Positions 8,061 through 16,187 of a stretch of 64,000 nucleotides of DNA are shown piece by piece. Position 1 is the first letter of the stretch. Each line of letters starts with the position of its first letter. The position numbers and the translations under genes were made by a program. Source of the DNA: Psychrobacter urativorans (GTDB taxonomy: Bacteria; Pseudomonadota; Gammaproteobacteria; Pseudomonadales; Moraxellaceae). The stretch covers positions 1-64,000 of the forward strand of contig NZ_CAJHBR010000016.1 in NCBI RefSeq assembly GCF_904846695.1, given 5' to 3'. The notes beneath the pieces are model-generated. The model saw only the letters and a program-made list of their open reading frames with translations, was not told where the DNA came from and ran no database searches.

Positions 8061-8933
8061 TCATTGCCCAAGTACATTAATAGGTACTTTTAGATAACGA
8101 GTTCCATTCGATTCAGGCTCAGGCAATTTACCAGCATCGATATTCACTTGGACTGAAGGGATTATTAAGCGTGGCATCTCTAAAGTCGCATCGCGGCGCT
8201 CACGCATTTCTACAAACTCGGCTTCGTTGATACCTTCTTTGACATGAATATTAGCCAATTTCTGCGCCGCAACTGTCGTAGTCGCACAGTGCTTACGACC
8301 TTGGCTAGGATAGTCATGGCATAGATAAATGACCGTATCATCAGCTAGAGCTAATATTTTTTGGATAGACTGATACAAAGTTCGGGCATCGCCGCCTGGG
8401 AAGTCGCAACGTGCAGTGCCCACATCAGGGGCGAATAGCGTGTCACCCACAAAGACTGCTGTTTTACTGTCATCAGTAGCGATATAGGCCATGTCAGCAG
8501 GCGTGTGTCCGGGCACATGCATAGCAGTGATAGTAATATCACCTAACACCAAAGTATCACCTTCTGCCGTTAAAATATCGAACTGACTGGCATCAGTACG
8601 GAAACTAGTATCAAAATTAAAAATTTGCTTAAATATTTTCTGTACTTGGGTGATATATTTACCCATCACTAATTCGCCACCTAAGGTTTGTTGCAAGTGG
8701 ATAGCCGCAGATAAATGATCAGCATGCGCATGCGTTTCAATAATATACACCAGCTGCCACTCCTGGCTACGCACGAACTCAATAACCTCATCGATTCCGG
8801 TGCTGCCAGTACTTCCTGACTTAGGATCAAAATCCAGTACAGGATCAATAACGGCGCATAGCTGCTTTGAGGTATCTGCTAATACGTGGGTAAAAGTCTC
8901 TGTGTCTTGATGTAAGAAAGAATGTACTTGCAT
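8061..8933 (-). CDS. MBL-fold persulfide dioxygenase-like enzyme (Blh/ETHE1 type)
   Basis: 290 residues. The metallo-beta-lactamase motif is THAHADH with His68, His70, Asp72 and His73. VPGHTPADMAY carries the next His, VGDTLFAPDVGTARCDFPGG the bridging Asp, and YLCHDYPSQGR the late His. This is the ETHE1/Blh subgroup, which oxidises glutathione persulfide to sulfite with a single iron. The divergent neighbour is BigR, and two DUF442 proteins, the usual fusion partner of Blh, lie nearby as separate genes. It is probably induced by sulfide or persulfide through BigR at 9096-9145. Activity inferred from family and context. Confidence 0.88.
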   Translation of the reverse strand: MQVHSFLHQDTETFTHVLADTSKQLCAVIDPVLDFDPKSGSTGSTGIDEVIEFVRSQEWQLVYIIETHAHADHLSAAIHLQQTLGGELVMGKYITQVQKIFKQIFNFDTSFRTDASQFDILTAEGDTLVLGDITITAMHVPGHTPADMAYIATDDSKTAVFVGDTLFAPDVGTARCDFPGGDARTLYQSIQKILALADDTVIYLCHDYPSQGRKHCATTTVAAQKLANIHVKEGINEAEFVEMRERRDATLEMPRLIIPSVQVNIDAGKLPEPESNGTRYLKVPINVLGQ

Positions 8934-9285
8934 GCTGTCCTCGCTGTAATCGAAACCTAGTATTCAGGGTTTAGTCTTAAGCTACTATCGCTAGCTTCTA
9001 ATTATATTGATGGTCTGCCAAGATGTAATAGAGTTTGGCAGCTTTAGTTAATAGTCGAACTCATGGTCAATATAACAACCCCTAAACACTTTATCAATTT
9101 ATATAATGTAAATTTTGATAATTATATTGGGTATACTATATAATTAACCTTCAGCTCGCTCAGATTAGATAATATTGGACAGTCAGCTACAGCAGTAATC
9201 GACTTGTAAATGTCCAAAACGCCCTAAATAACATAATAATTAGTATAAAATAATGACATTACTGTGACTACTTAAGGAGTCCGCT
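8934..9285. other. Divergent control region between the persulfide dioxygenase gene and bigR
   Basis: 352 bases, strongly AT-rich around 9090-9150, with two inverted repeats listed separately. No ORF of interest. Confidence 0.6.
9096..9145. promoter_or_regulatory. Candidate BigR operators (two AT-rich inverted repeats)
   Basis: Site 1: aattta (9096-9101), 7-base spacer, taaatt (9109-9114). Site 2: aattatat (9120-9127), 10-base spacer, atataatt (9138-9145), a perfect 8-bp dyad. Both lie in the divergent promoter region, and tatact at 9133 could be a -10 element within site 2. ArsR-type repressors bind such dyads; assignment to BigR is by position only. Confidence 0.5.
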
Positions 9286-9315
9286 CTGACAACTACTACT
9301 TCATTAACGACCCCG

Positions 9316-9681
9316 TTGATACCGACTGATACTGATAAAAGCGATGGCTTAGAATCAGTAAATATGGCTGACTTTGTCCCGCTAGATCTTGCTAAGCAAA
9401 TGCAACAAGCTTCACAGCAAGCAAGCAAACTTCTGAAGTCATTATCACACCCTGATCGTTTGCTATTGCTATGTCAGCTAACCCAAGGTGAATATTGTGT
9501 TAGCGAGCTTGAGAGTTCAGTTGGTGTTGGACAGCCAAGCTTATCACAACAGCTTGGCATTCTACGTAAAGACAAGCTAGTAGCTACTCGTCGCGAAGGC
9601 AAACAAATTTATTATAGTATCGCCAGTGATGATGCTTTAGCGGTGTTGCAGCTTCTCTATGAGCGCTTTTGTTCAAAGTAA
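9316..9681 (+). CDS. bigR: BigR/SqrR-type ArsR-family sulfide-sensing repressor
   Basis: 121 residues from TTG at 9316. It has a winged-helix ArsR domain (LKSLSHPDRLLLLCQL, then GVGQPSLSQQLGILRKDKLV as recognition helix). Cys53 (LLLLCQ) and Cys119 (ERFCSK) stand where BigR has its two reactive Cys that form a disulfide or sulfur bridge; a further Cys61 is present. The metal-site Cys motif of ArsR/SmtB is absent. The true start is unclear: the only strong ribosome site, AAGGAG at 9274-9279, is placed for an in-frame CTG at 9286. Divergent from the persulfide dioxygenase gene and 84 bases before sulP; likely represses both sides. Confidence 0.88.
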   Translation: MIPTDTDKSDGLESVNMADFVPLDLAKQMQQASQQASKLLKSLSHPDRLLLLCQLTQGEYCVSELESSVGVGQPSLSQQLGILRKDKLVATRREGKQIYYSIASDDALAVLQLLYERFCSK

Positions 9682-9765
9682 AATTGACAGCTAGCGCTGT
9701 GATTTGACCGCTGTTTTGTATGCTAAGCTTAACCTGATAACTGTTCAAGACGATGGTACTTTCTT

Positions 9766-11475
9766 ATGACTAATGCTGCTCAGCGTCTGATACCGATTTG
9801 GTTGCGCCAATACCCACTCTCTGCCCTATTGACTGACTTAGTCGCCGGATTAGTGGTAGGGGTGTTAGTCATTCCACAAAGCTTAGGCTATGCGGTGTTA
9901 GCAGGTCTGCCGCCTGTTTATGGGCTGTATGCCGCTATAGTGCCAGTTATGGTTTATGCTTGGATTGGCTCTAGTAACGTACAGGCAGTGGGCCCTGTTG
10001 CCATCACCGCCATTATGACCGCTAGTGCTCTACACGCTTACGCGGATCAAGGGGCTGAGCAGTACGTATTAATGGCCAGTCTATTAGCGTTAATGGTCGG
10101 AGCACTGTTATGGATAGCAGGTTGGCTGAAACTTGGCTGGATTATGCAGTTCATTAGTCGCGGGGTATCAGCTGGCTTTATTAGCGGTGCTGCCGTACTG
10201 ATCTTCGTCAGCCAGCTCAAATATTTAACGGATATTCCAGTCGCTGGCAACAGCTTAGTTGGCTATGTGTCGAGTATGGTGAAGTATGCTCAGCAACTGC
10301 ACCCATTAACGCTATTGATTGGGGTGGCGGCCTTTAGCTTGTTAGTCGCTAATCGCTATGCCAGCCAGTGGGTCTGGCGCTCGTGGCTCTCGGTCAGCTA
10401 CGCCAAATGGGCTGAGCGCTTGTTTCCTCTTATCCTACTCATCAGCGCGCTGTTACTGAGCTCAATACTGCACTGGTCTTCTGCTGGAGTAGCCACTATT
10501 GGCGCTATTCCGCAGGGATTACCTAGTTTTACTTTGCCTTATATTCCAGACTTACGTGAGGCGCTGAACCTATTGCCAACAGCAGGTCTAATGGCATTGA
10601 TTGTCTTTGTCTCCAGTAGTTCAGTTGCTAGTAACTATGCGCGCTTACGCGGGGAAACCTTTGACGCTAATCGTGAACTGACCGGCTTAGGGCTGGCTAA
10701 CCTAGCTGGTGGATTTTTTCAGAGCTTTGCGGTTGCTGGTGGATTTTCGCGTACCGCTATTAACGCTGACTCAGGGGCTAAAACCCCACTGGCCAGTTTA
10801 GTGACTGTAATCGTGATGATTGCTGCTTTGATCGCCTTTGGCACAGCCCTGGCTCCCCTGCCTTATGCGATACTAGGCGCAACTATTATGGCCTCGATTA
10901 TTGGCCTGATTGATATTGCTACTTTTAAATCGGCTTGGCAGCGTGATCGTTTAGATGCTGCAAGCTTTATAGCTGCTTTTATTGGGGTGCTGATATTTGG
11001 CTTAAATACTGGCTTAGTTATCGGCTTGATGGTGTCTTTTGCTAGCTTGATTTTGCAGTCCAGCCAGCCGCATGTAGCTGTCGTCGGGCAGCTGGCAGGT
11101 ACTGGACACTTTCGCAATATTAATCGTCATGACGTCATCACTTATCATAACTTAGTGATGCTACGCGTTGATGAGAGTTTGTTTTTTGGTAATAGCGAAT
11201 CGGTACATCGCCACGTTATACAAGCGACAAAAAAGTATCCTGAGGCCAAGGAAATCATCTTAATTATGGCTGCTGTCAATCATATTGACCTCACCGCTCA
11301 AGAGATGCTAATCACCCTTAATCAAGAGCTTGCTGCGCAGAACAAGCGTCTACATTTTAGCTTTATTAAGGGGCCAGTCATGGATATTATTGAACATACG
11401 CCATTGATCTCTGAACTATCTGGGCAAGTCTATTTGAGCAATATGGATGCTGTTACTGCTCTAAAAGATACTTAA
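9766..11475 (+). CDS. SulP-family anion transporter with STAS domain
   Basis: 569 residues. The SulP signature region is near the N terminus (LVAGLVVGVLVIPQSLGYAV, LAGLPPVYGLYAA), followed by about a dozen membrane helices up to residue ~430. A cytoplasmic STAS domain follows at ~450-560 (NLVMLRVDESLFFGN, IILIMAAVNHIDLTAQE). It is a predicted importer or exchanger of sulfate, bicarbonate or a related anion. Its place behind bigR suggests it moves sulfite or sulfate formed by sulfide oxidation, as proposed for other BigR-linked transporters. Substrate not shown by sequence. Confidence 0.88.
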   Translation: MTNAAQRLIPIWLRQYPLSALLTDLVAGLVVGVLVIPQSLGYAVLAGLPPVYGLYAAIVPVMVYAWIGSSNVQAVGPVAITAIMTASALHAYADQGAEQYVLMASLLALMVGALLWIAGWLKLGWIMQFISRGVSAGFISGAAVLIFVSQLKYLTDIPVAGNSLVGYVSSMVKYAQQLHPLTLLIGVAAFSLLVANRYASQWVWRSWLSVSYAKWAERLFPLILLISALLLSSILHWSSAGVATIGAIPQGLPSFTLPYIPDLREALNLLPTAGLMALIVFVSSSSVASNYARLRGETFDANRELTGLGLANLAGGFFQSFAVAGGFSRTAINADSGAKTPLASLVTVIVMIAALIAFGTALAPLPYAILGATIMASIIGLIDIATFKSAWQRDRLDAASFIAAFIGVLIFGLNTGLVIGLMVSFASLILQSSQPHVAVVGQLAGTGHFRNINRHDVITYHNLVMLRVDESLFFGNSESVHRHVIQATKKYPEAKEIILIMAAVNHIDLTAQEMLITLNQELAAQNKRLHFSFIKGPVMDIIEHTPLISELSGQVYLSNMDAVTALKDT

Positions 11476-11507
11476 GCTATTTTGCACCGCTGATGAGTAT
11501 TGCTTGT

Positions 11508-11527
11508 ATGCTATAAAATAGCATTTT
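11508..11527 (+). terminator. Probable weak terminator after sulP
   Basis: Stem atgctat / atagcat, loop aaa, then tttt-free extension of only three to four T. Plausible, but the stem is short. Confidence 0.4.
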
Positions 11528-11553
11528 GTTGAGCGATAACGAGCGAACCCTAA

Positions 11554-11588
11554 ATTGCTCATTGCTCATTGCTCATTGCTCATTGCTC
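11554..11588. repeat. Heptamer tandem repeat, five copies of attgctc
   Basis: Five exact 7-base copies between sulP and the first DUF442 gene. Copy number of such arrays can vary by slippage; no function visible. Confidence 0.9.
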
Positions 11589-11857
11589 AGCAAGGTAAAC
11601 GACTTAGCACAACGTAATGGGTGTAAGACATTTAACCTAAATAACTGAGCAGAAGGCACTAATTAGAAGATAGTCGGCATCAAATATTCCCTATAAAAGC
11701 AGCCTAGCCTATAACCAAGTTATTAATTGAACTATATTCACCACGCTTAAGCTCAGTTATACTGTAAGGCTACCATTTAAAATTCTGTTTAGAGGCTAAT
11801 ACTCAAGTAATCGCTACTCAAGTAACCGCTACTCAACACAAGCAACTGACATTACTT

Positions 11858-12184
11858 ATGACTGATAATCTCACTATTTATAAACAAATCTATCCTACGC
11901 AATGCGCTAAGATTGCTGAGCTAGGCTATCGTTCAGTGATTAATATTCGTCCTGATGATGAGCATATCACTCAGCCAAGTAGCCAAGAGCTAGCCACTGC
12001 TACTAAGCAAGCAAACTTAGCCTACCATCATCTACCTTTTGACGATGAACGCTTAAGCTTACTCACGGTCGAGCAGTTTGCCACTTATTATCATGCTTTT
12101 CCTAAGCCTATCTTGATGTTTTGTGGTACTGGCGCTCGCGCTAAATTGCTTTATCAAAGTGCATTAATGCAAGGTCTGCTCTAG
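11858..12184 (+). CDS. DUF442 (TIGR01244-type) sulfurtransferase-like protein, divergent copy
   Basis: 108 residues: beta strand GYRSVINIRPDDE near 23-35, then the active loop ILMFCGTGARAK with Cys89. The fold is the phosphatase/rhodanese-like DUF442 domain that forms the N-terminal part of Blh and CstB fusions. Unlike its neighbour, the residue after the catalytic Cys is Gly rather than Arg. The C terminus is a few residues shorter, ending MQGLL. It starts 52 bases upstream of the second copy and probably shares its transcript. Likely acts in persulfide transfer, or has diverged. Confidence 0.8.
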   Translation: MTDNLTIYKQIYPTQCAKIAELGYRSVINIRPDDEHITQPSSQELATATKQANLAYHHLPFDDERLSLLTVEQFATYYHAFPKPILMFCGTGARAKLLYQSALMQGLL

Positions 12185-12236
12185 ATAGCTAAACCTATCA
12201 CCGTTTTAACTCAATAATCCAAACCGAGGAATTTTT

Positions 12237-12569
12237 ATGGCGCATAATATTAGTATCCAAGGACAAGTCACTCCTGAACAAGTTGCTATGCTGGCTGAAA
12301 ATGGCTTCAAAACCATTATTAATAATCGTCCTGACGGCGAAGAGAGTAATCAGCCTACTAGCGCTGATATTGCTGCTGCTGCCGAAAAGGCCGGTATTGC
12401 TTACAAAGAGATTTCTTTTGCAGGAACTGGACTTACTCAGCCTCATGTTGAAGAGTTCGCCGATTTTTTTAATCAAGCCGAACAGCCAATCTTGATATTT
12501 TGTCGTACGGGTGCGCGCTCAACAGGTATCTATGAAGCGGCCAAGCAGATGGATTTGTTAGACGACTGA
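12237..12569 (+). CDS. DUF442 (TIGR01244-type) sulfurtransferase-like protein
   Basis: 110 residues: VTPEQVAMLAENGFKTIINNRPDGE near the N terminus, and the rhodanese-style loop ILIFCRTGARSTG with catalytic Cys89 and Arg94 (Cys-X4-Arg). This is the domain found fused to the MBL persulfide dioxygenase in Blh; here the two parts are separate genes within one cluster. GAGGAA lies before the start. A terminator follows at 12620, ending the plus-strand part of the sulfur cluster. Confidence 0.87.
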   Translation: MAHNISIQGQVTPEQVAMLAENGFKTIINNRPDGEESNQPTSADIAAAAEKAGIAYKEISFAGTGLTQPHVEEFADFFNQAEQPILIFCRTGARSTGIYEAAKQMDLLDD

Positions 12570-12619
12570 TCTACCTAAAGACTAAACTAAATAGTCTGTG
12601 CCTACTGTCTCTAACTACG

Positions 12620-12648
12620 CCTATCATAAATAATGATGGGTGTTTTTT
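12620..12648 (+). terminator. Terminator after the DUF442 pair
   Basis: Stem cctatcat / atgatggg (8 bp with one wobble), loop aaata, then tgtttttt. Confidence 0.75.
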
Positions 12649-12812
12649 ATGAGCGTTGCCGCAAAAAGCGGTTTAGTCTTGATTGCAGTGGTTATCCTTG
12701 CTTAAACACTCGATTGCGGGGACTTGGCTGGGGGAGTTATCGAGACGCCATCAGACTCTAGTCACCGCTCCAGTGGGTGAGCAAGATAGGAGCGCAAAGC
12801 AAGATTAGCTAC

Positions 12813-12846
12813 AAAAAAAACCACCTCGATATCGAGATGGTTTTTT
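12813..12846. terminator. Bidirectional terminator, end of ahpF
   Basis: Near-palindrome around gatatc with arms aaaaccacctcgat / atcgagatggtttt (one C-A mismatch) and A/T runs on both sides. Confidence 0.8.
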
Positions 12847-12879
12847 AAAATAAGTTCACTCTATTGAGAAGTATTAATC

Positions 12880-14460
12880 TTACTGCATTACTAGATATTC
12901 AAAAGCACTTAATGCAGCTTTACTACCCTCACCCATAGCAATATTAATCTGCTTAAACGGTACAGTAGTGACATCGCCACAAGCAAAGATACCTTTGCGA
13001 TCGGTACGGCAGCGCTCATCAATCTCAATCTCACCAAAGCGATTCATATCGACGAAACCTTTGATAAAGTCAGTATTAGGTATCAGTCCAATCTGCACAA
13101 ATACCCCAGCTAAATCAACTTCTTTAATCTCGCTAGTTTTGCGGTCTTCATAGACGATAGAGCTAACTTTACCATCTGTGGCTTTGATTTCTTTGGTCGC
13201 CGCACTAGTGATGATTTCGATGTTGTTTTTTTCACGGGCTTTATTGATTAACACCTGATCAGCTTTTAGCTCATCAGCATATTCAAAGACTGTAACATGG
13301 TTGACGATACCAGCTAAATCTAGTGCTGCTTCGATACCGGAGTTACCACCGCCAATCACTGAAACATCTTTACCTTTAAAGAAAGGGCCATCGCAATGAG
13401 CGCAATAAGCTACGCCTTTACCCGTGTTTTCTTCTTCGCCTGGAATGTTAAGCTTACGCCATTGAGCACCAGTCGCTAGAATAATACTACGACTCTCAAA
13501 AGTCTCACCAGTATTCAGATGAATGCTGTAGTTTTCGTCTTCAGTTTGATCAAGCGACTTAACATTGACGTGTTGCTTTATGGTGATGTTGTATTCACCC
13601 AAATGCTTGATCAAATTATTCGATAAATCGGTACCATTAGTCAAAGGGACTGAAATCAAGTTTTCGATATCTTGAGTATCTTTAACTTGTCCGCCAATAC
13701 GGTCAGCGACCATAGTGACTTTTAGGCCTTTACGAGCCGTATAGATTGCCGCTGCAACGCCAGCTGGTCCGGCACCAATGATAGTGACATCTTGCTGCTC
13801 AAGTTGCTCAGTATCTTCTGCGCTCGCTTCATTTAACAAGTCTGGATACTGCTCTTGTAGTTTTGCGATTAGTTTGGCAGTGTCAATCAAACCGTTAGCA
13901 AAGGGCTTACCGTTTAAGAATACCGCAGGCACGCCTTGGATCTTATTAGCGTCTACTTGCTCTTGAAACAAGGCCCCATCAATCATCTCATTGCTAATAC
14001 CTTCATTCAATAAGGCAAACTGATTGAGTGCTTGTACTACTTCTGGGCAACTGTGGCATGACAGAGATACGTAAGTCTGAAACTGGAGCGGCTTGTTAAA
14101 ACGCTTCACTAACTTTTGGATACCTTCATCCAGCTTTAAGGTATGACCACCCGCTTGCAAAATAGCTAAGATCAATGACGTGAACTCATGGCCACCAGGG
14201 ATACCACTAAACACAATACCATTATCAACTAAAGTATCATCAATATGGCTACGCACCGCAAAACTAATAGGGCTTGGCAAACTGCTGTCATTGGCTTCAG
14301 GATTAAAATTAATCTTGTCAGTAGTACTAGCGATACTAGTCAAAAATTCTATCAATTCGGCACGTTTAGCGTGTTCGCCTCTACCCAATACAAAGGTAAT
14401 AGGACGGGACATCTTTTCACTATAGCTCTTGACTGCATCTAATAAGCTTTGGTCTATCAT
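12880..14460 (-). CDS. ahpF: Alkyl hydroperoxide reductase subunit F
   Basis: 526 residues, close to the usual ~521. The N-terminal double thioredoxin-like domain carries Cys135-His-Ser-Cys138 (SCHSCPEV). The FAD-binding motif is [20 protein letters not shown], the NAD(P)H motif is [16 protein letters not shown], and the catalytic disulfide is Cys353-Ala-His-Cys356 (CAHCDGPFF). [11 protein letters not shown] is the second FAD motif. It reduces AhpC using NADH. AGGAATCACC precedes the ATG. ahpF is separated from ahpC by ydcH on the other strand, so the two are not one operon here. Confidence 0.97.
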   Translation of the reverse strand: MIDQSLLDAVKSYSEKMSRPITFVLGRGEHAKRAELIEFLTSIASTTDKINFNPEANDSSLPSPISFAVRSHIDDTLVDNGIVFSGIPGGHEFTSLILAILQAGGHTLKLDEGIQKLVKRFNKPLQFQTYVSLSCHSCPEVVQALNQFALLNEGISNEMIDGALFQEQVDANKIQGVPAVFLNGKPFANGLIDTAKLIAKLQEQYPDLLNEASAEDTEQLEQQDVTIIGAGPAGVAAAIYTARKGLKVTMVADRIGGQVKDTQDIENLISVPLTNGTDLSNNLIKHLGEYNITIKQHVNVKSLDQTEDENYSIHLNTGETFESRSIILATGAQWRKLNIPGEEENTGKGVAYCAHCDGPFFKGKDVSVIGGGNSGIEAALDLAGIVNHVTVFEYADELKADQVLINKAREKNNIEIITSAATKEIKATDGKVSSIVYEDRKTSEIKEVDLAGVFVQIGLIPNTDFIKGFVDMNRFGEIEIDERCRTDRKGIFACGDVTTVPFKQINIAMGEGSKAALSAFEYLVMQ

Positions 14461-14902
14461 GGTGATTCCTATTTTATTATAGAGTAAATGTCGTTAAAAT
14501 TTTAAAAAGTAGCAAGTCAGTAGTTACTAAGTATTAGCCGTTGCTCAATATAGGCAAGCTGTTACCAGCTATCTACTAACTTTTGATAACTCTATTATCA
14601 GGGGTTTCATTATTTTGGGCAAGCTGAGAAATCCGAATATTAACTTTAGTAAAACCAATCGTATAATGATAAGTATTTTGTATTTTAAATAGATACAGAG
14701 CTGTTATGACAGTGTTGTAATAGCTTGCTGTAGACGGTTAGAGATAGTATCAAGGTGATTATTTCGCTACAATCAAGGGTAGCTACTTATTAAAAAGATA
14801 AGCTAGCTCCACCGGTTTATTGTTGAAGTAGCTAAGAAAACTCCAGCTTCATCATAAAGTGCTAGTTCTCATACTAGCGCCACATAAAACAAGGATGACC
14901 TC
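14461..14902. other. Intergenic region ahpF / ydcH
   Basis: 442 bases containing the divergent promoters of ahpF and ydcH. AT-rich; no repeat or gene recognised and no clear OxyR site found. Confidence 0.5.
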
Positions 14903-15139
14903 ATGAGAAAAACTGATACTTTTCAAGACAACAAAGATATCATTGCCGAACTCAAGCAAAAAGACAGCCACTTCGCGGTGCTGTTTGATGAGCATACTCT
15001 ACTTGATCAGCAAATTAATCAGCTTGAGAAAGATAGGGTTAAAAATGCCAGCCGTGATGATGAAATTGAACAAATGAAACGCCGCAAATTAAAGCTCAAA
15101 GATGAGATTTATAAAATAATAGATAAAAACAAACTATAA
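14903..15139 (+). CDS. YdcH family (DUF465) small protein
   Basis: 78 residues, almost wholly helical and charged. The FDEHTLLDQQINQLEKD core matches YdcH/DUF465 (usual length ~74), including the H-LD-QI pattern. Function unknown; predicted coiled coil. AAGGATGACCTC precedes the start. The gene sits between ahpF and ahpC in the opposite direction, with a shared terminator at 15160. Confidence 0.85.
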   Translation: MRKTDTFQDNKDIIAELKQKDSHFAVLFDEHTLLDQQINQLEKDRVKNASRDDEIEQMKRRKLKLKDEIYKIIDKNKL

Positions 15140-15159
15140 TCTCAATTCATTTAGAGCAT

Positions 15160-15198
15160 AAAAATGCCCCATCAACTTAAGCTAATGGGGCATTTTTT
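15160..15198. terminator. Bidirectional terminator ydcH / ahpC
   Basis: Stem aaaatgccccat / atggggcatttt, 12-base loop, T-run on both strands; separates convergent genes. Confidence 0.92.
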
Positions 15199-15248
15199 AA
15201 TAGCTAAACTTTACAGCGTAAAATGTACTTAAACACGCTATAACTGGC

Positions 15249-15815
15249 TTAGATTTTACCAACTAAGTCTAGGCTTGGTTTTAGGGTTGCTTGACCCGCT
15301 TCCCATGCTGCTGGACATACTTCACCATCATTATCACGCACATATTGTGCCGCTTTAACTTTACGTAGCATATCTTTTGCACTACGGCCGATACCTAAGT
15401 CATGAATCTCTGCAACTTTGATAAGACCATCTGGATCCACTAAGAAAGTACCGCGCAATGCTGCGTTGTCTTCTTCGATCATGATGTTGAAACCGCGAGT
15501 GATTTTACCAGTGCCGTCACCAAGCATTGGGTAAGTTACTTTACCGATAGCGTCTGAAGAATCATGCCATGCTTTATGAACAAAATGAGTATCTGTAGAT
15601 ACTGCATAGACTTCTACGCCTAAGCTTTTTAGCTCTTCGTAATGATTAGCCATGTCTTCTAATTCAGTAGGACATACAAAAGTAAAGTCATGTGGGTAGA
15701 ACATAAAGATTGCCCAGCTACCTTTTACGTCTTCTGAAGTGATAGTTTTGAATTCACCATTTACAAATGCTTGGGTTGAAAATTCTGGGATTTCTTGATT
15801 GATAATAGCTGCCAT
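15249..15815 (-). CDS. ahpC: Alkyl hydroperoxide reductase subunit C (typical 2-Cys peroxiredoxin)
   Basis: 188 residues, normal for AhpC. Peroxidatic Cys48 lies in [13 protein letters not shown] and resolving Cys167 in [11 protein letters not shown]. Reduces peroxides and is recycled by AhpF. AAAGGATC precedes the ATG. It is divergent from oxyR across a 372-base region, the normal arrangement for OxyR control. Confidence 0.97.
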   Translation of the reverse strand: MAAIINQEIPEFSTQAFVNGEFKTITSEDVKGSWAIFMFYPHDFTFVCPTELEDMANHYEELKSLGVEVYAVSTDTHFVHKAWHDSSDAIGKVTYPMLGDGTGKITRGFNIMIEEDNAALRGTFLVDPDGLIKVAEIHDLGIGRSAKDMLRKVKAAQYVRDNDGEVCPAAWEAGQATLKPSLDLVGKI

Positions 15816-16187
15816 GAGTAGATCCTTTATTATTAAGTTAATTGATTACCACTTGTCTAGTAGACTGGCTAATATTTATCTCAGTTAGCGGTTGGCCTAA
15901 CTAGGCTTACCAAACAGACTATACGCTAATTCTATGATTACTCTATTTAAAAGTTTCTATTTTGATGTTTGGTTTTATTAATGTTGTTAAAGCCTATTGC
16001 TCATTATCTAATTATACGTAAACCACCTATGCCTACCGCTTTGTTCACTATAGAATAGAGAGAATATATAACCGCTAAAAAAAGTAAGTAAAAATCATAG
16101 TATTATTAGCCCTGTGTGTCACATTTTAACTTTTGTTAAGTCTTACACTTATTATCTTTATCAAAAGCCCTTTATTAAAGGATTTAT
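15816..16187. promoter_or_regulatory. Divergent ahpC-oxyR control region
   Basis: 372 bases. An OxyR site is expected. The best stretch is 15921-15946 (atac, 7 bases, ctat, 7 bases, ctat), which matches only part of the ATAG-N7-CTAT-N7-ATAG-N7-CTAT pattern. A small dyad ttaac-tttt-gttaa lies at 16126-16139, close to oxyR. Neither is secure. Confidence 0.4.

Larger units (their letters stand above)
11476..11857. other. Intergenic region sulP / DUF442
   Basis: 382 bases with a small hairpin (11508-11527), a five-copy heptamer repeat (11554-11588), and a second tandem motif near 11802-11838 (ctcaagtaa and cgctactcaa units). No gene seen. Confidence 0.6.
12570..12879. other. Intergenic region between DUF442 and ahpF
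   Basis: 310 bases with two terminators (12620-12648, 12813-12846). The stretch 12649-12812 between them is richer in GC than other gaps. It holds an ATG-started frame of only 18 hydrophobic codons without a ribosome site, so I do not call a gene. Confidence 0.55.

Noticed and set aside
12649-12705. An 18-codon hydrophobic peptide gene
   Set aside because: The ATG follows directly on a terminator T-run, with no ribosome site or promoter.
15921-15946. A clear OxyR binding site before ahpC
   Set aside because: Only part of the four-element ATAG/CTAT pattern is present with correct spacing, so I list the region, not a site.
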